NCBI GenBank assembly: GCA_958450365.1
Contig: CAUEEP010000074.1
Coordinates: 310,001 to 374,000, forward strand
Source: Mesorhabditis belari
Taxonomy: Eukaryota > Nematoda > Chromadorea > Rhabditida > Rhabditidae
Direction: 5' to 3'
DNA: 64,000 bases
Under the pieces are notes generated by a model that did no database searches, had not been told where the DNA came from, and saw nothing but the letters and a program-made list of their open reading frames with translations. The translations under genes were made by a program, and so were the position numbers. Shown here one piece after another: positions 53,927 through 64,000 of the stretch (its first letter is position 1; each line of letters begins with the position of its first letter).

Positions 53927-56248
53927 ATGTGGTGTTGGCGTCCAAAGCACATCCATCCAAGAACCCCGATTCGAGAGGAGAATTATCATTGCTGTTGCAA
54001 GATGGGAAAAGCTAAGGTTAGAAAAAGATACAGATTTTAATTCTTTAGACATATCTTTATCTTAAGACAGATATCCATATCTTTATCTAACTTATTTAGA
54101 TCGGATTTGCTGTATTTCTCGTTCTCGATGCGGTCTTTCTGATCTTTTTGGGTGCCTCGACTTTCCTTGGAACTCCAGATGCCCGTTTGCCATTGGTAAG
54201 TAAAAATATTTTAAGTTTCATCTTTTGATTCAAATTTCTTAGATATATTTCGAAATTTTAGGGAATCATCTTCGGCGTCTCACTCCCAATCATGCTTCTC
54301 GGCATCCTCTCACTTATCACACTCAAGCCACTCTTCATGCAAGCCTACGGAATCATTTACGTGAGTTTTGAAAGCAAAGGCTTTAATTTTAAGATTAAAA
54401 TTTAAAATTTCTTTTTCATTGATCTTAAACATTAGAGGTTTTTCCTTGGAACTTTTCCTAGGTCTGGGTTCTTTCCCAGCCTTAAATTGTAGATTGTGAG
54501 TTGACACAATTACTCTAAAAAGACTTAATGACAAGCCAAGTCAGAAATAAGAATTCATTTGACAGTCTAAATTACAAAGCCAAAAATTTGCTTGGGAACA
54601 GCCCTGACCCCAAATAAAGTGAAGATTTCAAATTGAATTCTGAAAAGACATTGACATTTTATTCTAGAACTCTAGAAATTCTAAGAATTCTAGAAAATAC
54701 TCAAACTGAAAAGACCAAAGCACTAGTAGAGCCAATATTCATCTAAAATCACTAATAAATCAACGCTTCCAGATCCTTCAGCTCCTTTTTCTCACGTTCT
54801 CAATTCTCACCTACTACATCCTCTATGTGACCGATAATGATCAGTGAGTTTTTGATTTAGCTTAATCTTTATCGTATCATAAAGCTCATAAAGCTACATA
54901 GATCGAAAAATCGACCCTTTTTATTGCACTCTTTTCAGCCTCTCTTCGGATCTCCCACGTGCTCCCGTTACTGACTACCCCCGCGCCGCTGAGCCACATA
55001 CCGGAAAGAATTTGCGCCGTGAGTTTTCAAAGTTATTCAAAATTTATCTCTTTTTGTTCTGCTTCAATAAATTTATCTGATTATTTGACTCATTTCCCAT
55101 TCCAGACACATTCCTTATTGCCTTCGCTTTCCTCATCTTCATTTATCTCCGCGGATGGATCACTCTCAACTTCTACAAATATGTCAGGTGAGTATTTGAA
55201 ATACAGTAAAAAAAATTGCACTAACAAAAGTCAAAACAAACTTAAAACCAGTATAAAAGTTAGCTCTGGTCTTTGGAATTGCAAGGAGTGTGGTACAGTG
55301 AAGTCTTGTTACAGTTGTCAAACTTCATAGAAATTCAGGCATGAAATAAAATGGAAAACTTTAAAACTTATACGAAAAAATGAAATATGTATGTTAAGTC
55401 TTGTAAGAAACTTAACTATAATGAGAATAAGCGTCTGATTGTGAAACATTATACCGTAAAAGCTCTAATAGAAGCACCCCCTATAGGAGCGTCGTGTAGT
55501 CTAAGTTTACACTCAAAGATCCGCTCATATCTCGACGCCCAGACATTTCTTTCTGAGCGCTTGGATATCAAATTAAAGTAGAGAGAATGGGTGATTTTTT
55601 GAGATATAACACATTTTTAGCATTAACCAGCGCTTAGGAAAAAATGATTGAAAATTGGCGAAAATCGGCTTTTCTTGCCACTTTTCAATCATTTTTTCCT
55701 AAGCGCTGGTTAATGCTAAAAATATGTGTTAGTTCTCAAAAAAAATCACCCATTCTCTCTACTTTAATTTGATACCCAAGCGCGCAGAAACAAACATACT
55801 GGTGCTGAGATATGAGCGTTTGTTTGAGAGTAATCTTAAACTACGCGACGCTCCTATACGGGTGCTTCTATTAGAGCTTTTACGGTACTAACTTTCTAGT
55901 CTAGTTTGCAAGTTCTATACAAAACCATAGTTCGAGAATACCTGCTTAAAAAAATGCTACTACTTAAATTATCTACTGAAAGCAATCACCATGAAGTTTT
56001 GTGAACAAACGCAAATTCCAGAGATCGTCAACTTGCCATGGAGCAACTCGGCTCCAACCGCACTCATGCCTCCGACATCGAGTACCAAGAGGGAAAACTT
56101 GTCAGGGTGAGCCTTAGTTCTTAAAGAATTTCGATTTCCATTTTAGGATGAAGTTGAACCAAATGCTGATGCTTTAGGCCAAGAAATTGTGAAATTTTTA
56201 GTAGACAAACAACCGGTGGACAAACATCGCCGAGAGCTTATTCAATAA
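53927..56248 (+). CDS. Four-TM-type membrane protein 2
   Basis: Eight exons (53927-54016, 54100-54195, 54262-54360, 54773-54843, 54939-55018, 55106-55187, 56022-56106, 56147-56248) join in phase to about 234 residues. MWCWRPKHIHPRTPIREENY precedes CCCKMGKAK, then come membrane segments FAVFLVLDAVFLIFLGA, IIFGVSLPIMLLGILSLI, LQLLFLTFSILTYYILY and FLIAFAFLIFIYLRG. The tail starts DRQLAMEQLGSNRTHASD, clearly paralogous to gene 1 (DRQLAIEHHGSNLAHASD). Exons 2, 3, 4 and 6 have the same lengths as in gene 1 (96, 99, 71 and 82 nt). It has one additional last exon ending DKHRRELIQ; AATAAA follows within 20 bp of the stop. Function unknown. Intron 6 contains a large palindrome. Confidence 0.75.
55452..55887. 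mobile_element. 436-bp palindromic MITE
   Basis: TACCGTAAAAGCTCTAATAG and its reverse complement end two arms of about 200 bp that pair almost completely. The inner edges are GCGCTTAGGAAAAAATGATT and its complement, with a centre of about 30 nt. It lies in intron 6 of four-TM gene 2, and its transcript would fold into a very long hairpin. Confidence 0.85.
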
Positions 56249-56465
56249 CGTGCAATCTGGATCTCAATAAAAGCAGCTCTGTAAAAAAATTGACTTTCGC
56301 TTTTTAATTGTTTGTGTTTGTGATGTTTTTCAATGCTAATTTGTATACATAGTAAGTTCGATGATTTGAAGTGATTTACAATAAATTTTAGCCGTCAAAA
56401 AGTGAGTCTTTTGGTGTAACACATACATAACAGCTTAACAAAGTTCAGCTTCTGCTATTTCTGAT

Positions 56466-57771
56466 GAAGTTGAGCTTCTCTATGAATACCTAGATCTCTT
56501 CTGATCTATTAGGTTGGCAACTTAAAAATGACGCGTCACTACTTAACATGTTTTTTGTAATTTCAAGCATCGTTTCTTCCCTCTTTTTGCATATATACAA
56601 AGTAAAAGATGTCTGCATAAATAGCATTTAGTGCTACAAATTTCACCATTCGCTTTTTGGCAAAAAATGGAGGACAAAAAATTCCGTATTCGAGCTGTAT
56701 TGTTCTACGATTTTAAACAAGGAAAATCTCCAGCTGAATCTTATCGCACGATCATCACTGTTTTGGAGAGGAAAGTATACACATTCGGCAATGCCAACGA
56801 TGGTTTCAAAGATTCCAAGGCGGCGATGGAAGCCTCGTAGACGAGCCACACCAAGGACATCCTCCAGAAGTGGTCGACGATGACTTGCTCGCCTTAATTG
56901 AAGATTGCCCAACGCTCACCGTTCGTGAGTTGGCAGGAATATTTTAAGTATCCCATACGACAATCGAAAACTATTTACACACTTGGGAAAAAGAATCGTG
57001 TTGGAAAATGAGTTCCTCACGAATTGACCCAAAGCAACAAAATGGCCCGTGTCAATGTCGCCTCAATTTTGCTACAAAAATGTAAATCGAACGACTTTTT
57101 TCACTTCTGACGAAACGTGGATCAACTACGAGAACGTTAAACGCAAAAATCAATGGCTATCTGCTGGGCAGACCCCTCAAACCACTCCCAAACCTGATAT
57201 CCATGGGAAGAAGATAATGCTCTGTTGCTGGTGGAACTTCAAGGGATTGGTGCATTATGAAGTGCTAAACCTGGCTAAATCGTCGATGCTGATCTTTATT
57301 CGAAGCAATTAATGAGAGTTAACGAGTCTTTGAAGAAATTGGGGCTCAAACCGGAGAGAGTCAGATTTTTACGCGAGAACCCAAAATCTCACACTGCAAA
57401 GATCACTTATAAGAAAATCGTGGAACTTGGCTGGAAAGTTTTGCCCCACGCGTCTTATTCACCTGATCTGGCTCCTTCAGATTACTTTTTGTTTCGGTCG
57501 CTGAAGCACTTTTTGAAGGGAGAAAAGTTCGATGATCATGCTCGGATCATAAAAGCAGTGAATGACTACTTCACCTCAAAAACTCCCAAGTTCTTCGAGG
57601 ATGAGATCCGGGATTTGCGCAGAAGATGGGAAGAAGTCATAGATACTAATGGAGAATACCTTTTGAATTGAAGGCTCTTCTTTTGTGTTTTTTTAAAATA
57701 AATGATTTGTTACATAAACGCGTCATTATTAAGTTGCCAACCTAATAGGTATTCATAGAGAAGCTGAACTT
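56466..57771. repeat. Small palindrome split by a mariner
   Basis: GAGCTTCTCTATGAATACCTA (about 56472) and TAGGTATTCATAGAGAAGCT (57746) are inverted repeats that meet at the TA where the mariner inserted. The pre-insertion site was therefore a hairpin of about 25-bp arms. Confidence 0.75.
56509..57745 (+). mobile_element. Mariner transposon, full length but dead
   Basis: Ends TTAGGTTGGCAACTTAAAAA and the reverse complement, flanked by TA, 1237 bp. The transposase begins MEDKKFRIRAVLFYDFKQGK (about 56667) and is spread over several frames with stops between 56840 and 57310. D1 is seen in FTSDETWINYE. The second catalytic block, normally HDNARPH, reads LRENPKSHTA, so the Asp is Glu and neighbours are changed. 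D3 is in SPDLAPSDYFLF; the C-terminus (RRRWEEVIDTNGEYLLN) is intact. An inactive copy. Confidence 0.85.
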
Positions 57772-58113
57772 CACCAGAGATGTTTCGCCTGACCGAGTTA
57801 GCTGATTTTTATTCATCGACTTAGTAGTTAGTCTCTTAGTAAGTTGATTATCAAATTCAATGGAAATTAATTGAGATTTAACTTGGAATAGACTAACTAA
57901 AACCAGGCCACTATGGGGCTGACCAGTAACTCAACATGAAAAATAACCCTTATCAAGTCGAATGGCTGCTGTTCAAATATAATTTTTTCATTATCTGTAA
58001 GAGATTTCAAACCAACCTTTGTAAATATGAAACGAAAAATCGAAGCTACTTTTAGATCCGTGCTAGCATTAGCAAAAGAGACCAAGTTCTGGCAAAAATT
58101 TGAATCTACTCGA

Positions 58114-58446
58114 TCAACTGAAAATTTTAGTCAATTCTGTATACCCAATGAAAAGCCAACCGTCTTGGGCTTTTGCGTCAGTAATCAAATAAATCACTTT
58201 CTGAAAATCCGATCGATTTTGGCTATTCACCATTTTGAAAGATTCCATTGCTCCGTAAAGGTATTCTTTCCTAAAAATGGAATATTCGACTTTTGAAAGT
58301 AAACCCAACCAAGGCCAATAGGTTTTTTGATAGTGCATCGAGTTGATTACAGCTGTGAAATTGTCGAATATAGAAATCGGATTACGATCGTACATCTTTG
58401 GGTCATCGGACAAGATGGGGAAGTAGCTGAATTTTGTGTCAACCAA
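58114..58446 (-). pseudogene. VWA-like domain fragment
   Basis: The minus-strand frame reads YDRNPISIFDNFTAVINSMH, then LYGAMESFKMVNSQNRSDFQ and KVIYLITDAKAQDGWLF. The segment KVIYLITDAKAQD fits the strand-and-loop of a von Willebrand factor A domain (usually I-L-I-T-D-G), with a helix before it. The MIDAS start (DxSxS) is not in the fragment. In nematodes such domains often accompany C-type lectins. Part of it (58160-58240) recurs at 16097-16190. Confidence 0.4.
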
Positions 58447-58466
58447 TCTTTAACCGAGTCTCAGAA

Positions 58467-58890
58467 GCGAGAAGCAGGAAAACGAAAAGATCGTAGCTCG
58501 TCTTTGTACAGGTCTTTTTATCCGCTCAAACGGAGGCTAAATGTTGTGATTGTTGGTCACAGTTTAAGTTTATTTCAAAGTTAATCCATCCAAAAAGCCA
58601 AGCGCTGTTAAAAGTCAATTTTCTAACAAATCCAAATTGCACTTATGATCTGACACTGGCCTGCTGTTCCTAGGGCCTATTTTTCAGCCCAAGTCAAGCC
58701 AAGTCAATTATTTTTCTTTAATTTCCCAAAACAATTAAGCAGGAAAACGAAGAGATCGTAGTTCGTTGCTGGACAAATCTTTTTATCTGCTAAATGATAT
58801 GATTGTTGATCACAGTTAAATTTTAGCCCAGTGATTCAAAACATACTTGAAAAATCAATCCAAAAAATCAAGCGCTGTTAAACGGTCATT
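58467..58890. repeat. Direct repeat pair of about 150 bp
   Basis: 58467-58615 and 58738-58890 are diverged direct copies (both with AAGCAGGAAAACGAA.AGATC and CCAAAAA.CAAGCGCTGTTAA). Confidence 0.6.
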
Positions 58891-59129
58891 TTTTGAACCA
58901 GAATTGTACTTATTCTTAACCAGGGCAGACCCTGTTCTGGTTTTCGGATTTTTAGGTGTTTTTAAACAGTAGGCCGACAAACTGCTTATTGCTAATGGCG
59001 GGTTTTTGGCTGGGTGTTTTGGAGCTACGGTATAGTTTGATCTCTCGATTTAAGGAATTAAGGATTTAAGTATCTCTCCCCTCCACTTCAACTTCATGCC
59101 TGATAACATTTAAAGCAAAAAAGTTCAGA

Positions 59130-59215
59130 ACGGACGAGAATCGAATCCGACACCCCCTTAAGGCGATCGTTTTGTAGACGGGACGCTAACCACCTCGACC
59201 ATGGGCAGCTGGAGG
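59130..59215 (-). other. tRNA-like sequence
   Basis: The minus strand reads ATGGTCGAGGTGGTTAGCG (A box) and TCGGATTCGATTCTCG (B box). Acceptor and T stems do not close, so a degenerate tRNA or SINE head. Confidence 0.4.
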
Positions 59216-59320
59216 CATAACTTTGGACACACCTGGCGCGTTAAACTATAATTTGTTCGTTCTTTTTGCTAATAAGAACTTCTTCTACCGAAGTCGACTA
59301 TTTTATACAGTTTTTATCGC

Positions 59321-60640
59321 TTTTCATTATTTCTGCATGAATTTCGCTTTTATTTTCATTCTCCTGTATTTTTGAGCTACTTTATCCGAGACACCCACTT
59401 TCTAAGGGGTCATAACTTTGTAGACACTTGTTGAATGCATGGTTTTCTTTAGATGCCATCAATGAAAATCTAGTCTAACGAGTTGATGGAACGCTTGGTA
59501 GCCAATATGAGTCAAGGAATGTCGTCTAGGGTTGCAGCAGAGGTGTTTGGAATCACGTTTTCGGCAGCTGCTAAGGTCTATCGCAAATGGAAAGAAGCAG
59601 GATCGATTCGACGGAAAATTGGTGGAGGACCACGACCAAAAGTTTCCCTAAGAACTGCCGCTGCTTTGGTTCGATCAGTAAAGAAAGATCCAAGAAAGAC
59701 GTCAAGCTATCTTCGTCGAGAGGCTCATCAATACCATGGGCTCACCATCTCTATGAGTACAGCTCAACGAATTCTGAGCTTTATTTTGACGTAATGATGC
59801 ATTTATATCAAAATTTTAGATTTACGGGACTTAAAAGAGGACGCCCTTCACGAAAACCGCTGACTTCAAAGAAGAATTTTAAAGCTCGTCTCGCATTCGC
59901 GAGGAAACATCAGAAGTGGTCGGTGGCGGATTGGGGTCGCGTTCTATGGAGTGTTCTAAGTTTAACTTGTTCTAAGTTCTAAGTTCTAAGTTTAACTTGT
60001 TTTCGAGCGATGGAATTCATTATATCCGACGTCCAGCAAATAAAAGAAACGATTCAAGGCATCAAGTGTCCGCGACTAAGCCCGGTGACGGTTCGGTAAT
60101 GACGTAGGATATAAGCTTCACTTGACTTAAAAATATGAATAATTTTAGGTTGCTTTTCGCTTAGCGGTGTTGGTCCACTTGTCGAAATCAACGGAATAAT
60201 GAATGCTGTAAGCGATCGAGACATTTTGAATCAAGAAAGGCTTCAAACGTCGAAGTATTGGAATGGCCGGCCCAAAGTCGGGATCTCAACCCTATTGAGC
60301 ATCTTTGGGCGGAATTGGATCGACGGATCCTCACACGAACATTCACAAAAACCACCGAACTCGTCGCCGCGCCTAAAGATGAATGGGCCAAGATTCCGCA
60401 AGCCACTACCGACAAATTGATCAATTCGATGCCACAGCGTTGTGCAGCAGTCATTGCCGCTAAAAGTTTTGCAACGAACTATTAGTTATTCTTTGTTAAT
60501 TTTGAATAAATTCCCGTTTTCTAAAGCATGTCCAAAGCTATGACCCCCTAGAAAGTGGGTGTCTCAGATAAAGTAGCTCAAAAATACATGAGAATGAAAA
60601 TAAAAGCCAAATTCATGCAGAAATAATGAAAAAGAAGATC
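59321..60640 (+). mobile_element. Tc1-type transposon with internal loss
   Basis: Inverted ends of about 105 bp (TTTTCATTATTTCTGCATGA to ACACCCACTTTCTA.GGGGTC). The transposase starts MMERLVANMSQGMSSRVAAE at 59483, has an HTH and a linker to 59790, and changes frame. The block around the first catalytic Asp (59950-60000) is disrupted by a local triplication of GTTCTAA. The segment with the second Asp (QDNDPKH) is deleted between INGIMNAVSDRDI and NGRPKVG. The third Asp stays in WPAQSRDLNPIEHLW (60258-), and the frame ends at 60485. Confidence 0.8.
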
Positions 60641-60893
60641 AATAGAAACATCTCTTCAAATGAATGTTCTCTCGTTTTTCTCTTATCTTTTAATTTGGTG
60701 CTTCAACAATAAGTCGATTACCTTACTTCCGTACCACTATCCAACCAATGAAAAATTTGATCACCAAAGGATATAACTTTTAAGGATCCTGAAAAATAAT
60801 GCGCTTGAACATGAAGTTTAAATTAAGATTTTATAGACATCGAACTGTTAGCTATCAGATAAAGCACAAAAAATTTGATATTTTCATTTTTCA

Positions 60894-62892
60894 TCAGGTC
60901 CAATGACATAAGGCTTTCGTTGTTGTGCAAAACGCAGTGGAATCTCCAATTCGTGATATGAATCGTTTTTTGAGACGCTGAAAACGAAATAATCGAATCA
61001 TATTGTTGTCAATGTCTCATTCGTTTTCTATTGACTTACCTGGTAAAGTTTAATGAAAAGATCTCGATAGTATTTTGTCACAAAAAGAACGATGAGACAA
61101 TTGCCGGAGGAATGCAAAGTGATTAACATTATTGAATAGGATAAAATTTTGTCTGAAAAGGAAACCGTATAGAAAGGAGTTTTAAAAACTTACTTGTTTG
61201 CTTATATTGCACAAGTGTTGATAAAATAAATATACTCGTAGGCAGAGCATATATTGTAACCAAAAAGATTATCTAGATATTTTCAAAGATACTTTTTTAC
61301 AATCAGTTTAAGGGAGGTCTTAACTAGGGAATTGTTTTAACTAGGAAAATTGTCACGTCAAGGTCGAGTTTTCACATGAGCCTTTTCACATATCATCCGA
61401 GATTCCACTCATTTACCTGAACAAACGAAACTCGTAATAATTGTTGATGCATCGTTTGTGTTTTGATACCCAGAAGAGGCCCAAGATGAGGAAGTTTATA
61501 TAAAAGAGTTACAATAACAATGATCCAACTAAAAGCTTAACTTTGAGACGATTTAAGTTAGTCCGGTATTACTTAACAGATAAGTTGAATGTATTTTTAG
61601 TTTAAAGTATGAGCTCGACACGGACTTTCATTTATTTAAAAGATCAACCTCATCCCAAGGACCCCGAAAAGTCCGCCTAATGCGATGTCCAACATCTCAA
61701 ATTTTGACTGAAGAGGAAACCGTATAAATAGGAGTTTTAAATACTTACTTGTTTGCTTATCTTGAACAACTGTCAATAAAGCCACTATAATCAAAGGTAG
61801 AAATAATATTGTCACCAAAAAGATTATCTAGATATGACACTTTTTTTACAATTAGTTTAAGTGAGGTGCTGCAGCCTGACTTAGCTGCAGGGCCCGAAAA
61901 ACTGGCTACTCGTTGGCAAGAGTGTATTGATTCTAACGGTTGTTATTTTGATTAATTTGATTTTTTTGGCATAAAAATTTTTGCAATTGGAAATCATTAA
62001 GAAAAATGCAGTTATTCTCCGGAGTACCTAATAAATATGATGCGAGAATCCACTCATGTACCTGAACTAACGAAACTCGTAATAATTGTTGATGCATCGT
62101 TTGTATTTTGATACCCAGAGGAGGCCCGAGACGGGGAAGTTTGATTAAAAGAGTTACAACAACAATGATCCAACTAAAAGCTTAACTTTGAGACGATTTA
62201 AGTTACTCCGGTACTACTTAACAAATAAGTCGAACGTATTTTTAGTCTAAAGTATGCCTCGACACGGACTTTAGTTTATTTAAAAGATCAACCCCATCGC
62301 AAAGACCCCGAGAAGTCCGAATAATGCAAGTGTCAGGGGTAGATTTGAATCGTTTAGAAGAACAGAGCAATCAATTGAAGATTTGGTCCAAGAATTGTTT
62401 AATTGTATTTTTCTCTAAAAATTTTTGAATCTAAATAAAGTCACCCTATTATTTTCGTGTATTTGATCAGGAATCACCAAATAATCAGCGTAAAAGACGA
62501 AGGTGATCACCAAAAGAAATTTTTGAATCTAAATAAAACTAAAAAATTGTAAAAAACTCGTGTAAAAAAACTAAAAAATTAACATTTTTCAAAATTGATT
62601 TCTTTTCATACAGAAAATATTCGTTGAACTCGAATTTTCCATTCTGGAGACGATATAGCGAGACATCGAAGAGAAAAGTTATACATATGTAAAAGAAGAT
62701 GACAGATATAGAGAAATCCATAAATGTGCTAGAATTTGAAGTTAACAAGAAACAATAACCATCTCATCTTACAACAAATATGAGAAGCTCCGTTTGACTG
62801 AGATTTATTGAACTTGCTGAAAAGATGGTGAAAGGTGGGATAACGACGGGGCGAGTGAAGGACAAAGTAATCGTCATTGATAGGGAACATAG
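60894..62892 (-). pseudogene. 7TM chemoreceptor copy C (decayed, rearranged)
   Basis: A minus-strand homologue of the receptor at 24.15 kb. Exon 2 (62773-62892, LCSLSMTITLSFTRPVVI) and exon 3 (62612-62728, LRCLAISSPEWKIRVQRIF) are open, but exon 4 is disrupted by a duplicated TTTTTGAATCTAAATAAA. The exon 5-6 region occurs twice (61393-61690 and 62030-62330) and the TM6 exon twice (61195-61290 and 61750-61850). Exon 1 is missing; a Tc1-like element stands in the first intron at 62973. A mariner C-terminal scrap (LATRWQECIDSNGCYFD) lies at 61890-61955 on the plus strand. Non-functional. Confidence 0.75.
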
Positions 62893-62972
62893 CTAAAATG
62901 AGATGTGAACGGAGGGTAAAGGGTAACAATCGAGGCTGATTCCATGTGAGAAATTTTTATCGCCAATAACTA

Positions 62973-64000
62973 CAGGGTGGCTGAAAATTACGTGCGCCAA
63001 AGAAAACGACATAATTTCATTTTCTTGCAAAGAACATGTAAAAATATTTATTTATATAATAGTTGTAACAAAAGTATTTAATAATTACAAGAAATTTTCG
63101 AAGTGGCCTCTATCCACTTTGATACAGGCTTCAATTCGCTTCTTTACAGAATCGACGGTGAATCTTTACAGAATCGACGGATAATTTGCATCTAAGTCGT
63201 TCCAGATTTTGATCAATTCTCGACGTAAATGATGCAAATTGTTGATTTTCCTATTTCTCAATCGTTCTTCCATAAAACCCCAAACCGAAAAGTCCAACGG
63301 ATTGAGAACCGGGCTGTTTGCAGGCCATTGATCCTTCGTCAAAAAAGAGCCAATTTTGGTTTCGAGAAAGCGAATTGTTGTTTTGGCTCTGTGGGCCGGC
63401 GCCCAATCTTGTTGAAGGGTCAAATTGGGATGGTTCCTCTTCCACCGCACCACAACTTTCTCGAGAATCTCTTTTTGATAGACTTTTGCGTTAATCTTCA
63501 CATTTTTATCGATAAAAACCAACGGGGCCTTGCCCGAAGCACTGATTCCACCCCAAACCATCAAACATTTTGGAAGCAGACCTTTTGTAGCGACTTTTCG
63601 TTTGCGAGTGCCCTTGAGAGCTGGACTGAGAAGTTGACGGTGATTTTGTGAATTTTTAGCCACTTCCATGGTGAAAATCTTCTCATCCAAAGAACATCGT
63701 CAATGCACCGCACCTTGAAAAAAGCTCGCAATCTCTTGCATTTCTCCTTCCGGTTTTGCTTCACTTGATCGGTGAGCACTTGCCCGTTTAACAGTCGATA
63801 ACTTCGAAGTCCGAACTCATTTTTCACTATCGATTGAACCGAGAAACGTGAAATTTGAAATTTGAAGCTGTTTTGCCATCTTGTTCAAACTACGATCGTC
63901 TTTTCGCTTGATCCTCCTCTTGATGATCCCACGCACCTTTCGGATGTTAACGGTCCTCTTTCGTCCTCTTCCGGGCTTGGACTGAACATGCCCCTCATCT
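62973..64000 (-). mobile_element. Tc1-like element, cut by window end
   Basis: Left end CAGGGTGGCTGAAAATTACG, preceded by TA (62971-62972); the right end is outside. The minus-strand transposase reads KPGRGRKRTVNIRKVRGIIK (at the right edge), GLRSYRLLNGQVLTDQVKQN, then MDEKIFTMEV (first Asp), LQQDWAPAHRA (second Asp) and WPANSPVLNPLDFSVW. The third catalytic Asp (SPD) is Val here. There is also a frameshift at about 63695. An inactive copy inserted in chemoreceptor copy C. Confidence 0.8.

Noticed and set aside
1..64000. CRISPR arrays, bacterial operons, integrons or phage genes
   Set aside because: None seen; spliced nematode-type genes and eukaryotic DNA transposons exclude a prokaryotic origin.

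Overview
The window is nuclear DNA of a nematode, most likely a free-living rhabditid; I cannot name the species. The evidence is AT-rich sequence, many short introns (about 40-70 nt) ending in TTTCAG or TTTTAG, and nematode gene families: serpentine chemoreceptors, an F-box protein, a KIN-16-like receptor tyrosine kinase fragment, a TRPM channel and N/Y-rich secreted proteins. There are no bacterial operons, rRNA genes or CRISPR arrays. Most proteins are split over small exons, so several genes below were assembled by hand from exons whose splice sites and codon phases agree.

Left part (1-16 kb). A broken Tc3-like transposase, a pogo-type MITE and a small PHD-like zinc-finger remnant lead into a TRPM-type cation channel gene (about 5.16-9.99 kb, 19 exons read). 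Its introns hold a fold-back element, a hAT-like MITE and a hairpin MITE. One of its exons is copied in inverted orientation at 2.0-2.2 kb, and its last exon is partly duplicated at 10.0-10.15 kb. A C48-type (Ulp1-like) protease remnant at 11 kb is followed by a deleted mariner. A compact four-exon gene on the minus strand (12.25-14.26 kb) encodes a secreted-then-anchored single-pass membrane protein and carries different transposons in its two large introns.

Middle part (15-36 kb). A family of 7TM chemoreceptor genes lies here: one intact copy (24.15-26.43 kb, plus), a decayed inverted copy (19.6-22.4 kb, minus) and a 3' fragment (15.76-16.1 kb). A further decayed and internally duplicated copy is at 60.9-62.9 kb. 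Between the two inverted copies sit a Tc1 fragment and a tyrosine-kinase fragment. At 27.65-30.53 kb there is an apparently intact 2.9-kb DNA transposon with terminal inverted repeats of 0.43 kb or more and a 506-residue single-exon transposase that I cannot assign to a named superfamily. A second, unrelated serpentine receptor (31.4-34.2 kb) has a Merlin element in its first intron.

Right part (36-64 kb). An intact single-exon F-box protein (37.0-38.1 kb) is followed by two related N/Y-rich secreted proteins (38.5 and 39.9 kb), a LINE reverse-transcriptase fragment and mariner-type MITEs. Next comes a scramblase-like gene (42.3-45.0 kb) with a Tc1-type element in one intron, then an unknown gene whose last exon is split by a pogo/Tigger transposon (45.8-48.0 kb). 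Two paralogous four-TM-type genes (48.7-50.4 and 53.9-56.2 kb) share exon structure. The end holds a mariner nested in a palindrome, a VWA-like fragment, a Tc1 element, the decayed chemoreceptor copy, and a Tc1-like element running off the edge.

Overall this is an accessory, transposon-rich region. Most host genes are intact or nearly so, and transposons sit mostly in introns. The chemoreceptor family has spread by inverted and partial segmental duplication.
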